Shown piece after piece: positions 1-7,832 of a DNA stretch of 64,000 bases. The notes beneath the pieces are model-generated. The model was not told the DNA's origin and searched no databases. It saw nothing but the letters and a program-made list of their open reading frames with translations. Numbering within the stretch: the stretch's first letter is position 1; the number at the start of each line of letters is the position of its first letter. The translations under genes and the position numbers were made by a program. Source of the stretch: Chachezhania sediminis (GTDB lineage Bacteria; Pseudomonadota; Alphaproteobacteria; Rhodobacterales; Rhodobacteraceae); assembly GCF_009765275.1 (NCBI RefSeq), contig NZ_VOPH01000001.1, positions 558,001 to 622,000 on the forward strand. Direction: 5' to 3'.

Positions 1-138
1 GATCATCTTGGTGATCCCGTCGGCAGAAGAGATCAGCGCGGTATAGACGACGACAAGCGCCGCCCCCGTCAGGGCCACTTTCACCGCGGGGCTGAGAACC
101 GATTGCGGCTCGGCAGGCGAGATATCGGAAATGCTCAT
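1..138 (-). CDS. Membrane protein N-terminus, probable DMT/EamA-type transporter (partial)
   Basis: Only the first 46 residues lie in the window; the gene runs off the left edge. A short polar N-terminus (MSISDISPAEPQ) is followed by a hydrophobic segment (VALTGAALVVVYTALIS) that looks like the first membrane helix. The tail SSADGITKMI resembles the first loop of drug/metabolite-type (EamA) exporters, but this rests on very little sequence. The ATG overlaps the stop of the upstream gene by four bases (ATGA), so it is the third gene of a minus-strand operon with the helical protein and the repeat protein. If it is an exporter, the repeat protein or a product of it is a possible substrate (inference). 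Confidence 0.5.
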   Translation of the reverse strand, partial: MSISDISPAEPQSVLSPAVKVALTGAALVVVYTALISSADGITKMI

Positions 139-1229
139 TTCGGTGCTCCGGTCAGTCCGGTACGGGCGAACCCCGCGAAGAAGGCATCGAACTTATCGCT
201 GGACAGTTCGGCATCGGTCAGGATGTGGTGCCCGGTTTCCGACAGGGACCGTTCGACCATCGGCCGCATCCGCGCCCAGTCGCCGGTCCGGGCGTCGTCC
301 AGTTCCATCATGCAGCGCGACATCTCGCGCAGGGGTCCCGCCTCGGCCGCGTCGCGGTGAAAGGACATGCCCTCGCCGCTGGTGGCCTGGGCAAAGGGCG
401 CCCCGCCCTGCACCGCACGGTGCCAGTTGCAGACGAGATATTCGTGATAATCGTCCTGGGCCACGGCCTGCCGTCCATGGGCGATGTGGAATTCGTCGGT
501 CTGACGGTCGACCATGCCTTCCCAGATCGGCGACGGCATGGCCCCGGCAAAGCGCAACGCGACACAGACTTCGGCCAGAAGGTCCACGTTCTGTTCCAGA
601 AAGGCCAGCAAGCCCACATACTCCAGGCTGGTGATGGTCTCGGCGGCCAGATTCGGATCTTTTCTGCCATACTCGCTAAGATAGAATACGATATGCGTCA
701 GTTCATAGGCGGCCTTCTTGTTCGGCAAAGCGAACCCGTCCGACCGGGCCACGAAGGCGCGCAGCCTGTCTTCCAGACCAGCGTCCCCCGGCAACGGATC
801 GTAGCCCCGCCGCATCATCAGCCGCCGCGCCTCCAGCCGTTGCAGGTCCGACAGTTCGGCATCGGCCAGGCCGCCGCGGGCGGTCCATGCGACCAGCGGT
901 TCCATCACCTGCCCCGCGCCCGTCAGGTCCTCGAAGTCGAGGCCGATGGACAAGAGGAAACGATAGTATTGCGGGAAGAAGCCCAGCCGTTTCGGCAGAC
1001 CGGCATAGACCGGCGACAGCGGGGCCAGGATTGCTTCCAGCGTGACCGGCGGAAGACCGGCGCACATGGCGCCCGTCTCCAGCACGTTCAGCAGTTCAGC
1101 GTTCTCTTTCAGCCAGAACACGTCTTCGACGTCCCGCCGGAGGCCGGCGAAACAGGCGACGAGGTCGCTCAGGCGATCCTCGCGCCGGTGGCTGCGGGAC
1201 GGGACATTCAGGTGGACGACATTGGTCAT
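135..1229 (-). CDS. Conserved helical protein of unknown function (DUF6902-like)
   Basis: A 364-residue protein with no signal peptide or membrane helix. I do not recognise a catalytic domain. It resembles a Rhodobacteraceae-restricted family that I recall as DUF6902, but that name is from memory. It looks mostly alpha-helical. Notable conserved-looking patches are FWLKENAELLNVLE near residue 42, the motif YELTHIVFYLSEYG in the middle, and YHEYLVCNWHRAVQG further on, rich in His, Trp and Tyr as in an enzyme pocket. Start chosen at the ATG followed by TNVVHLNVPSR, with a GGAA Shine-Dalgarno a few bases upstream; a longer in-frame extension only reads the repeat gene in a wrong frame. It sits 70 bp after the repeat protein and overlaps the transporter by four bases. 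Confidence 0.75.
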   Translation of the reverse strand: MTNVVHLNVPSRSHRREDRLSDLVACFAGLRRDVEDVFWLKENAELLNVLETGAMCAGLPPVTLEAILAPLSPVYAGLPKRLGFFPQYYRFLLSIGLDFEDLTGAGQVMEPLVAWTARGGLADAELSDLQRLEARRLMMRRGYDPLPGDAGLEDRLRAFVARSDGFALPNKKAAYELTHIVFYLSEYGRKDPNLAAETITSLEYVGLLAFLEQNVDLLAEVCVALRFAGAMPSPIWEGMVDRQTDEFHIAHGRQAVAQDDYHEYLVCNWHRAVQGGAPFAQATSGEGMSFHRDAAEAGPLREMSRCMMELDDARTGDWARMRPMVERSLSETGHHILTDAELSSDKFDAFFAGFARTGLTGAPK

Positions 1230-1299
1230 CGGACAATTCCTTCCGTTGAAGGTGGCGTTCCCGGAACGCCCCGTTCGCAAGGTGTGATCACGTGAGGGA

Positions 1300-1848
1300 T
1301 CAGGCGCTGGTGGTGAAAAGCGCGACAGCCTCACCCGCCTGGGCATCCGATGCGCGGACCGGGCTGGCCGAGGTCGTGAACAGTTCAACCGCTTCGCCGC
1401 GGGTCGCATCCGACGCACGGACCGGGCCGGCCGAAGTCGTGAACAGTTCAACCGCTTCGCCGCGGGTCGCATCCGACGCACGGACCGGGCCGGCCGAGGT
1501 CGTGAACAGTTCAACCGCTTCGCCGCGGGTCGCATCCGACGCACGAACCGGGCCGGCCGAGGTCGTGAACAGCTCAACCGCTTCGCCGCGGACGGCGTCG
1601 GAGCCCCGGACTGGACCGGCGGAGGTCGTGAACAGGCCCGTCGCCTCGCCGCGCAGCGCATCGGTTGCCCGAACCGGACCCGCGGAGGTGGTGAAAAGCG
1701 CGGTTGCGTCGCCCATCACCGCATCGGACGCCATGGCGTTGGCCGAAGTCGTGAACAGGCCGGTCATATCGCCCGAAACCGCATCCGCATGCCGCGCCGC
1801 ATTGCGGATAACATCAACATTTTCTTGGATTTTCTTGAGAGCAGTCAT
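1300..1848 (-). CDS. Tandem-repeat protein with eight 21-residue LFTTSA units
   Basis: A 182-residue protein with a 20-residue N-terminal segment (MTALKKIQENVDVIRNAARH) followed by eight units with a 21-residue period. The consensus core is GEAVELFTTSAGPVR, joined by an A/G-S/T-D-A linker. All eight units keep LFTTSA. The first is 19 residues, the last stops at LFTTSA, and units 5-7 are nearly identical. There are no cysteines, signal peptide or membrane helix. ATG at 1848 is preferred over GTG at 1857 because AAGGGG lies 8 bases upstream of it. I do not recognise the family. It could be a repeat scaffold or a leader-plus-multicore precursor peptide; the neighbouring helical protein and transporter would fit the second idea, but this is inference. 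Confidence 0.8.
   Translation of the reverse strand: MTALKKIQENVDVIRNAARHADAVSGDMTGLFTTSANAMASDAVMGDATALFTTSAGPVRATDALRGEATGLFTTSAGPVRGSDAVRGEAVELFTTSAGPVRASDATRGEAVELFTTSAGPVRASDATRGEAVELFTTSAGPVRASDATRGEAVELFTTSASPVRASDAQAGEAVALFTTSA
1303..1788 (-). repeat. 63-bp in-frame tandem repeat array
   Basis: Six full 63-bp units flanked by two shorter ones encode the 21-residue repeats. The units between about 1370 and 1600 differ at only a few positions, so the array has been homogenised or expanded recently. Because 63 is divisible by three, other frames on both strands also stay open across the array and create spurious long reading frames. Confidence 0.9.
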
Positions 1849-1950
1849 CGTTGGCACCCCTTGTTTTGAGAGCAGGAAATGCCTCTGACGATCACACGTC
1901 AGCCGATAGCTGCAAGAATTTTTTTCTAGCTAGGGTAGCCAAACATCCAG

Positions 1951-2035
1951 TTATCCACATCAAAGATTAAGGACATTTGATTGACGCTATTAAGAATCAA
2001 TTTCGTCCGACTTTGTTAAAAAAAACTTATCCACA
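1951..2035 (+). promoter_or_regulatory. Two perfect DnaA-box sequences in the xth/repeat-gene divergent gap
   Basis: TTATCCACA occurs at 1951-1959 and again at 2027-2035, same orientation, 76 bp apart, in an unusually AT-rich stretch (1905-2035) of an otherwise GC-rich genome. Between them is a TTGATT/AATCAA inverted repeat (1977-1982 and 1995-2000). The 403-bp gap separates the divergently transcribed repeat-protein gene and xth, so it must hold both promoters. No convincing -35/-10 pair was identified. Confidence 0.5.
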
Positions 2036-2101
2036 AGGTCGTTTTTGACGCCAAAAGGCTTCGAAAATTGCGCGAGTCGTGGGCGATGCGCACGAATCAG
2101 C

Positions 2102-2115
2102 GCCTCAATTGAGGC
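2102..2115. promoter_or_regulatory. 14-bp perfect palindrome upstream of xth
   Basis: GCCTCAATTGAGGC is a perfect palindrome about 135 bp before the xth start, in the same divergent gap. It could be an operator; no regulator can be assigned. Confidence 0.3.
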
Positions 2116-2251
2116 TCTTTGGCGCCAGGACCGAGTCGATGATTCGCCGGGTCGGGCGGCAATCTGATGCCATTTAGCGTCGATTGACGGCCGACTTGCC
2201 CCCGGCCCCGTCCTGCTGGATGATCGCGCCGACCCCAATCGGAGGCCCGGA

Positions 2252-3031
2252 ATGAAATTCGCCACGTTCAACATCAACGGCATCAAAGCCCGGATCGAGG
2301 CGCTGCCCGCCTGGCTGGACGAGGCTCAGCCCGACGTCGTGGTCCTGCAAGAGATCAAGTCAGTCGACGAGAACTTCCCCCACGAGCCTTTCGAGGATCG
2401 CGGCTACACCGTCGTCACCCATGGCCAGAAAAGCTTCAACGGCGTGGCGATCCTGTCGAAATGGCCGCTGGAGGACGTGGTTCGCGGCCTGCCCGGCGAC
2501 GACGGGGACGAACAGGCCCGCTGGATCGAGGCGACGGTGGTGGGCAAGACGGCGCTGCGGATCTGCGGGCTCTACCTGCCCAACGGCAACCCGGCGCCGG
2601 GACCGAAATACGACTACAAGCTGGCCTGGATGGAGCGGATGGAGGCACGCGCCCGCGCGCTTCTGGCAGAGGAATCCTGTGCCCTGCTGGCCGGCGACTT
2701 CAATGTCATCCCCCAGGCGGAAGACGCGGCGCGCCCCCAGGCCTGGGTCGACGATGCGCTGTACCGCCCTGAAACCCGCGCGGCATTCCGCCGGATGCAG
2801 AACCTGGGCCTGACCGACGCGATCCGCGCCCGCAGCCGGGCGCCGGGGCTTTATTCCTTCTGGGACTACCAGGCGGGCGCCTGGAACAAGAATGACGGCA
2901 TCCGCATCGACCACGTGATGATGACCCCGCAATGCGCCGACCTGATGCTGGACGCCGGCATCGACAAACAGGTGCGCGGCCATGACAAGCCGTCGGACCA
3001 CGTTCCTGTCTGGGTCGAACTGGATATCTGA
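2252..3031 (+). CDS. xth: Exodeoxyribonuclease III
   Basis: A 259-residue Mg-dependent AP endonuclease and 3'-5' exonuclease of the ExoIII/APE1 family, acting in base-excision repair. The family signatures are in order: metal-binding N7 in FATFNINGIKAR, E34 in VVLQEIKS, the GDFN loop in the middle, and the C-terminal SDHVPVWVEL with the catalytic His. Length is normal for bacterial ExoIII (about 260-270). The ATG is supported by GGAGG 8 bases upstream. It stands alone on the plus strand and is followed after about 100 bp by ppk2. Confidence 0.95.
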   Translation: MKFATFNINGIKARIEALPAWLDEAQPDVVVLQEIKSVDENFPHEPFEDRGYTVVTHGQKSFNGVAILSKWPLEDVVRGLPGDDGDEQARWIEATVVGKTALRICGLYLPNGNPAPGPKYDYKLAWMERMEARARALLAEESCALLAGDFNVIPQAEDAARPQAWVDDALYRPETRAAFRRMQNLGLTDAIRARSRAPGLYSFWDYQAGAWNKNDGIRIDHVMMTPQCADLMLDAGIDKQVRGHDKPSDHVPVWVELDI

Positions 3032-3130
3032 CCGCGTCGTCGGCCGACACCACTGGTCGGCCTGTCGGAATGATGTAACTCTTCCGTGACAGAAGGACCG
3101 ACACAGACACGGAACGGAGATCCGCGCCCG

Positions 3131-3964
3131 ATGGCAAAGGCCAAGCATGTTCCCCCAAAGCTCCGCGATGCGGATTTCGACACCGGAATCGACCGCAAGT
3201 CCTACAAGGCCCGGCTGAAGAAACTGCAACTGAAGCTCATGAAGATCCAGCAGGCCTATCTGTTTTCCGGGCAGAAAGCGGTGATCGTGTTCGAAGGCTG
3301 GGACGCGGCTGGCAAGGGCGGCACGATCCGCCGCCTGTCCGCGCCGCTGGATCCGCGCGGGTTCAAGGTCTGGCCCATCGGCGCGCCCAGCCCCTACTAC
3401 CTGGACCGGCACTACCTGCTGCGCTTCATGGAACGCCTGCCGCCGTCCGGCGCCATCGCCGCCTTCGACCGCAGCTGGTACGGCCGCGTGCTGGTCGAAC
3501 GCGTCGAAGGCCTGGCCCATCCCGACCGGTGGCGCGCCGCCTACGACGAAATCCGCGATTTCGAAAAGCTGCTTCTGGACGACGGCACGCGGCTGGTGAA
3601 GCTGTTCTTCCACATCACGCCCGACGAACAGCTGAAACGCTTCCACGAACGCCTGCACGATCCCCTGAAACGCTGGAAGCTGACTTACGAGGATTTCCGC
3701 AACCGCGAGAAATGGGACGACTACGCCGACGCCATAGACGAGATGTTCAAGCGTACCTCGACCGGGGCTGCGCCTTGGCACCTCATCCCGTCGAACCACA
3801 AGAAGACCGGCCGGATCACGGCGCTGGATCACATCGCCGACACCCTGGCCCGGGGCGTCGACCTCGACCCCCAGCTTCCCGATGACGAGGTGCTGGCCGC
3901 CGCCGGAAAGGTCATGAAGATCGACCCGGATCTGGTCGACAGCCTGCGCGGGCGGACGGAATAG
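3131..3964 (+). CDS. ppk2: Polyphosphate kinase 2 family protein
   Basis: A 277-residue cytoplasmic PPK2, which moves phosphate between polyphosphate and nucleotides. The P-loop is FEGWDAAGKGG (about residues 54-64), the lid/Walker B region is AFDRSWYGRVLVERVEG, and the C-terminal core includes RFHERLHDPLKRWK. Length matches single-domain PPK2 enzymes. ATG at 3131 is chosen over an in-frame GTG at 3086 because GGAG sits upstream and family members begin near this point. Nucleotide preference (ADP, GDP or AMP) cannot be assigned by eye. A hairpin follows ten bases after the stop. Confidence 0.92.
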   Translation: MAKAKHVPPKLRDADFDTGIDRKSYKARLKKLQLKLMKIQQAYLFSGQKAVIVFEGWDAAGKGGTIRRLSAPLDPRGFKVWPIGAPSPYYLDRHYLLRFMERLPPSGAIAAFDRSWYGRVLVERVEGLAHPDRWRAAYDEIRDFEKLLLDDGTRLVKLFFHITPDEQLKRFHERLHDPLKRWKLTYEDFRNREKWDDYADAIDEMFKRTSTGAAPWHLIPSNHKKTGRITALDHIADTLARGVDLDPQLPDDEVLAAAGKVMKIDPDLVDSLRGRTE

Positions 3965-3973
3965 GCCCGGCAC

Positions 3974-3994
3974 GGTGCGTGGAAACCACGCACC
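3974..3994 (+). terminator. Perfect hairpin after ppk2
   Basis: GGTGCGTGG and CCACGCACC form a nine-base-pair stem around an AAA loop ten bases after the ppk2 stop. No T-run follows, so it may be a terminator, an RNA-stabilising stem, or one of the dispersed GTGCGTGG repeats common in this lineage. Confidence 0.5.
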
Positions 3995-4038
3995 CTACGG
4001 ATGCGTCCACCCCGCGCCCTCCGGGTCCGCCACCCCGA

Positions 4039-4103
4039 CTTCTTCGGTCTTCAAATATCTCTCGGGAGTCGCGCCCGGAGGGCGCGGCGGGGGCAGAGCC
4101 CCC
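4039..4103 (+). repeat. Dispersed intergenic repeat, copy 1
   Basis: Begins CTTCTTCGGTCTTCAAATA, then a CTCGGGAGTC segment, a GCGCCC/GGGCGC stem and a terminal GGGGGCAGAGCCCCC hairpin. A second copy in the opposite orientation lies at 14716-14779, with the same order and the same ends but a variable middle. It resembles the REP-like intergenic elements of Rhodobacteraceae genomes. Confidence 0.75.
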
Positions 4104-4163
4104 ATGGGGTGCCCGACGCCAGACGCGCCTTCGAAAGACAGTCTGCCGGCCCATGCCGCGTAG

Positions 4164-4224
4164 GGCGGGGGTCACCCCGCCGTTTCCGACATGTCCATGA
4201 CCGGACGGCGGGGCAAGCCCCGCC
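4164..4224. repeat. Paired GGCGGGG hairpins at the 3' end of the VWA gene
   Basis: Two hairpins share the stem GGCGGGG/CCCCGCC: 4164-4181 with loop GTCA and 4207-4224 with loop CAAG. The second ends directly at the VWA stop codon. They probably act in 3'-end formation for one or both convergent transcripts (ppk2 and the VWA block). There is no T-run. Confidence 0.45.
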
Positions 4225-5409
4225 TTACCGGGTCAGTTCCTTCATGCCCTTTTCAAGGCCGGCCAGCGTCATCGGGACCATCCGGTCCTCGAAGATGTCG
4301 CGGATCATCTTGATCGACTGGGTATAGTCCCAGTACTTCTCGGGCACCGGGTTGATCCAGAGGTTGGACCCCCAATGGTTGCGCGTGCGCTCCAGCCAGA
4401 CCTGGCCCGCTTCCGCGTTCCAGTGTTCGTTTGCACCGCCCGGATAGGCGATCTCGTAGGGCGACATCGACGCGTCCCCCACGAAGATGCACTTGTAGTC
4501 GGGCCCGTAGGTGCGCAGAATTTCGTCGGTCTGGATCTGTTCCGACCAGCGCCGCTTGTTGTCCTTCCAGACGCCTTCATACAGGCAATTGTGGAAGTAG
4601 TAGTGCTCCAGGTGCTTGAACTCGGTCCTGGCAGCGGAAAACAGCTCTTCCACGACCTTCACATGGGCGTCCATCGACCCGCCCACGTCCAGGAACAGGA
4701 CAACCTTCACCGCGTTCCGCCGCTCGGGGCGGACCTTCACATCCAGATAGCCGTTCTCGGCCGTCGACCGGATCGTGCCGTCCAGGTCCAGCTCTTCCGC
4801 AGCCCCTTCCCGCGCCCAGCGGCGCAGGCGCTTCAGGGCCACCTTGATGTTGCGCGTCCCCAGCTCGACCGTATCGTCGAAATTCTTGAACTCGCGCTTG
4901 TCCCAGACCTTCACCGCGCGGCCGTGGCGGCCTTCCTTCTGGCCGATGCGCACCCCTTCGGGGTTATAGCCATAGGCCCCGAAGGGGGACGTGCCGGCCG
5001 TGCCGATCCACTTGTTCCCGCCCTGGTGGCGCTTTTCCTGTTCTTCCAGACGCTTCTTCAGCGTCTCCATCAGCTTCTCGAAGCCGCCCAGCGCCTCGAT
5101 TTCCTTGCGCTCTTCCTCGGACAGGTGCTTTTCGGCCATCTTCTTCAGCCAGTCCGCCGGCAGATCGACCGCGTCGATCACGTTCTGGATCGATATCTCG
5201 TCCAGCCCCTTGAAGGTGGCCGCGAAGGCGCGGTCGAACTTGTCGATGTTGCGCTCGTCCTTCACCATCGCCGCACGGGCCAGGTAATAGAACCCTTCCA
5301 CGTCATATGTGACGAGGCCCGCCTTCATCGCTTCAAGAAAGGTCAGGTATTCGCGCAGCGAGACGGGGATCGCGGCCTTCCGAAGATTTTCGAAGAACGG
5401 CAGGAACAT
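4225..5409 (-). CDS. VWA-domain protein (CoxE-like), MoxR partner
   Basis: A 394-residue soluble protein with a helical N-terminal half (charged helices around 90-130) and a C-terminal von Willebrand A domain starting near residue 235. The MIDAS metal site reads DVGGSMD (D241-S245), so the first serine of the usual DxSxS is glycine. Family knowledge: such proteins pair with MoxR AAA+ ATPases to insert metals or remodel enzymes, as CoxD/CoxE do for CO dehydrogenase. A MoxR gene lies 2.5 kb upstream in the same orientation. The start is four bases after the small membrane protein stop, so the two are co-transcribed. Confidence 0.88.
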   Translation of the reverse strand: MFLPFFENLRKAAIPVSLREYLTFLEAMKAGLVTYDVEGFYYLARAAMVKDERNIDKFDRAFAATFKGLDEISIQNVIDAVDLPADWLKKMAEKHLSEEERKEIEALGGFEKLMETLKKRLEEQEKRHQGGNKWIGTAGTSPFGAYGYNPEGVRIGQKEGRHGRAVKVWDKREFKNFDDTVELGTRNIKVALKRLRRWAREGAAEELDLDGTIRSTAENGYLDVKVRPERRNAVKVVLFLDVGGSMDAHVKVVEELFSAARTEFKHLEHYYFHNCLYEGVWKDNKRRWSEQIQTDEILRTYGPDYKCIFVGDASMSPYEIAYPGGANEHWNAEAGQVWLERTRNHWGSNLWINPVPEKYWDYTQSIKMIRDIFEDRMVPMTLAGLEKGMKELTR

Positions 5410-5413
5410 TTCT

Positions 5414-5581
5414 TCACCCCATCGAACGTGAAATCACCACCGTGGCTATCATCCCGACCAGTGCGAAGGCAATGGCGTAGCCCGCTGCGTAATGGGCAAT
5501 GTCCCAGCGCGATCCTTTGCGGCGGGCCGCCTGGGCGCCGCCCAGCAGGGCACCGATGACCGCAGCTCCGATGATGATCAT
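5414..5581 (-). CDS. Small two-helix membrane protein
   Basis: A 55-residue protein beginning MIIIGAAVIGALLGG, with a basic loop (ARRKGSRWD) and a second hydrophobic segment (GYAIAFALVGMIATVVIS). AAGGAG lies eight bases before the ATG, which supports it as a real gene. It ends four bases before the VWA start. Similar short proteins are sometimes labelled apolipoprotein acyltransferase in databases, but at this length it has no catalytic domain, so I assign no function. Confidence 0.75.
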   Translation of the reverse strand: MIIIGAAVIGALLGGAQAARRKGSRWDIAHYAAGYAIAFALVGMIATVVISRSMG

Positions 5582-5684
5582 GTCGCTCACTCCTTCCGCG
5601 GCCGGCCCCGGCCGCCATTGTCTTGTCCCGATCGGGCCCGTCCGGGGCTGCACGGGATTGCCCGCACGGGGCCCGAACCGGTCG

Positions 5685-7259
5685 TTACCTGCCTGCGGCC
5701 GGCACATCCAGATCCAGTTGCGCCAGCCCCCGGTCGGTGGCTGTTCGCGTGACCTCCGGGCCCGGAACCAGGCGCCCCGTGTCAAGGCTGGTCAAGGCGC
5801 GGCTTTGTTCCAGCATCTGCTGGCGGCGCACCGGGTTCAGGGCCGCAATCTCGATCACCTTGGCGCGGACGGCGCCGTCGTCGCCGAACCCGTAGCGCGC
5901 ATAGCCCAGGCTGTCGAGCCGGACGGCACGTGCCTTTTCGGGCCGGCCCTCCAGGTCCAGCGCCTCTGCCTCCAGCAGCATCAGCGTCGACAGCAGTGCC
6001 CCGTTCTGCGCCTGCGCGGCGACCTTGAGCTGGGGCCTGATCTGGCGCAGCGCCCCCGCCCCGTCGCCGCGCGAAATCGCATAGGCCGCCGTCTGGGTCG
6101 TGACATAGGCCGCGTGCAGCGCAGTGTCGGGCGAGGCATTCAGGATCGCCAGCGCCGCACGGTACTGCGCCTGCGCCGCCTCCGGGTCGTAAAGCTGGGT
6201 CATCCGGCCCATCATGTAATAGGCAAAGGCCCGGCGATGGTCGTGCCAGCCGAGCTTTTGTGCCAGCACCGCGGCATTCCGCGCCGCTTCTTCACGGGTT
6301 TCCTGGTCCGCGCCCGGCCCCAGGGCCGTCTGGACAAAAGCCATCCATTCCGGCGGCGTGGCCGGCAGCGGGTCCTTGCGCCGCCGGTCGCCCGCCGGGT
6401 TCAGCCTGCTAAGCACGCCCGGCAGCGCCGCGGCGACCGTATCGCGATCCATGCCGCTGGCCAGTTCCGGCGCGTAGGTGGCCTGCAGCATCAGCATGTC
6501 GAAACCGGTCAGCACCGTGTGCACGTTGTCGTCGTTGAAGATCGAATCCGGCAGGCGGTAAAGATCGTTCAGCGGCCCCAGCGCCTGTGCCAGTTCCTCG
6601 TGCAGGCAGTCGCGGATTTCCTGCGGCGGGGCGTCGTCGGGGATGAAGATCCCCATCTTCTCGCGCACTTTCAGGGCCGACCAGGCGATCCGGCTGCTTT
6701 TCCTGAAGCGACGGTATTCCGCCAGGCTTTCGACATTGGGCACGACGAAACAGGCAGCACCCGGCAGGGTCGCCGCGATTTCCTCGGACCGGACGGCCGC
6801 GATGGTGATCGAAGCCGGGCCTCGGGTCACGCGGCGGATGTCGATGCCGGCCTCGTCCCGCAGGCGGACCAGCAGCGCATCGAGGTCGGGGATCAGTGTG
6901 ACCGGCGCGCGCCCCGTCACCCGCACGGTGATCGGGCCTTCGAAGCGGGTCATCACGTCCAGTTCACGGCCGCTTTCCAGCCTGAAATGCAGGTCCAGGA
7001 AATCGCGGGCCATGTCGGCATTGGCGCGGTCCGGGGCGCGGGGCGACGCGCCGGCAAAGCCCTTGATCGGCGGCAGGGCGGCCTCGGCCGGCTGGGCGCG
7101 GGTCGTGGCCTCGGCCCCCTCCTCCGGTCCGTAGACAAGTGGCGCGCAGCCGGTCACATGGCCCGCCAGAATCAGGGTCGACAGCGCAAGGGACAGGCGC
7201 CGTATCGTCAGTGCCGGTCCTTGTCGCACCAACCGGTTCCGGCGGCGCAGGGCTGTCAC
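5685..7259 (-). CDS. DUF2927-containing lipoprotein
   Basis: A 524-residue predicted lipoprotein. An arginine-rich n-region and a hydrophobic stretch (LSLALSTLILAGHVTGC) end in a VTGC lipobox with C38 as the lipidated residue. The middle part (about 90-260, with RFEGPITVRVTG and DCLHEELAQALGPLND) matches my recollection of DUF2927, a putative protease-like family; the HEEL motif fits a metal-site helix. The C-terminal third is helical and TPR-like. The GTG start overlaps the GNAT stop (GTGA), indicating translational coupling. No close functional neighbour is evident. Confidence 0.78.
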   Translation of the reverse strand: MTALRRRNRLVRQGPALTIRRLSLALSTLILAGHVTGCAPLVYGPEEGAEATTRAQPAEAALPPIKGFAGASPRAPDRANADMARDFLDLHFRLESGRELDVMTRFEGPITVRVTGRAPVTLIPDLDALLVRLRDEAGIDIRRVTRGPASITIAAVRSEEIAATLPGAACFVVPNVESLAEYRRFRKSSRIAWSALKVREKMGIFIPDDAPPQEIRDCLHEELAQALGPLNDLYRLPDSIFNDDNVHTVLTGFDMLMLQATYAPELASGMDRDTVAAALPGVLSRLNPAGDRRRKDPLPATPPEWMAFVQTALGPGADQETREEAARNAAVLAQKLGWHDHRRAFAYYMMGRMTQLYDPEAAQAQYRAALAILNASPDTALHAAYVTTQTAAYAISRGDGAGALRQIRPQLKVAAQAQNGALLSTLMLLEAEALDLEGRPEKARAVRLDSLGYARYGFGDDGAVRAKVIEIAALNPVRRQQMLEQSRALTSLDTGRLVPGPEVTRTATDRGLAQLDLDVPAAGR

Positions 7260-7732
7260 GGACGGTTGTACTTGATGAAGGGCGTCAGAACACCGATCCG
7301 GTCGTAAAGCTGCCGGGCCGTGGTGTTGAATTCCTGCGTCAGCCAATAGACCGACGGCGCGCCCGCCGCATCGGCGGCGGCATAGACCGCCTCGATCAGC
7401 TTTCGACCCACGCCGGTGCCGCGCGCGTCCGGATCGGCGAAGAGGTCCTGCAAATAGCAGACGTTCTCGATCTTCCAGTTGTGGCGGTGGAACAGGAAGT
7501 GGACGATGCCCACCAGCTTGCCGTCCTGTTCCGCGACCAAGCAGGAATAGTCCTGCGGATCGTCGCCCAGAAGCCGCGCAAAGGTGCTGTCATAGACCTC
7601 GGGGGCGACGCTGGATTCGTAGAAGGTCAGGTACCCGGTCCAGAGCCGGGCCCAGTCGTCCCGGTCCTCCGCGCGCAGGGGGCGGATGGAGACGGGGGCG
7701 GCAGCGGGAGGGGTGGGAGCAGAACCTGTCAT
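7256..7732 (-). CDS. GNAT family N-acetyltransferase
   Basis: A 158-residue single-domain GNAT. The fold elements are visible: SIRPLRAEDRDDWARLW at the start of beta1/alpha1, LVGIVHFLFH for beta4, the acetyl-CoA loop DPDARGTGVGRKLIEAVY (R/QxxGxG/A type), and a C-terminal ARQLYDRIGV helix. The substrate is unknown. The stop overlaps the GTG start of the lipoprotein gene. A Pro/Ala-rich leader of about 14 residues precedes the fold. Confidence 0.88.
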   Translation of the reverse strand: MTGSAPTPPAAAPVSIRPLRAEDRDDWARLWTGYLTFYESSVAPEVYDSTFARLLGDDPQDYSCLVAEQDGKLVGIVHFLFHRHNWKIENVCYLQDLFADPDARGTGVGRKLIEAVYAAADAAGAPSVYWLTQEFNTTARQLYDRIGVLTPFIKYNRP

Positions 7733-7832
7733 GACCGGACGTTGGCAGAGAGCCCGGGTCCGGGCAAGAGGACGAATTGCACCATGGGCAGGATTGCCCG
7801 GCGGAATCCGGGCGTTCCCTGCGCGGCGTGAA

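Noticed and set aside
135-1661. Extension of the helical-protein gene into the repeat array
   Set aside because: The upstream part is the repeat gene read in a wrong frame, rich in Arg/Pro; the ATG at 1229 has the ribosome site.
1292-1888. Plus-strand frame of about 198 residues across the 63-bp repeats
   Set aside because: The period is a multiple of three so wrong frames stay open; the minus-strand frame has the ribosome site and clear repeat consensus.
1977-2000. FNR box at TTGATT/AATCAA
   Set aside because: The spacer is 12 bp rather than 4, so it does not fit FNR; kept only as an unassigned inverted repeat.
1858-2251. Chromosome replication origin (two DnaA boxes, AT-rich)
   Set aside because: Only two boxes and no typical origin neighbours (hemE, parAB, dnaA, gidA) in the window; a regulatory role is the more modest reading.
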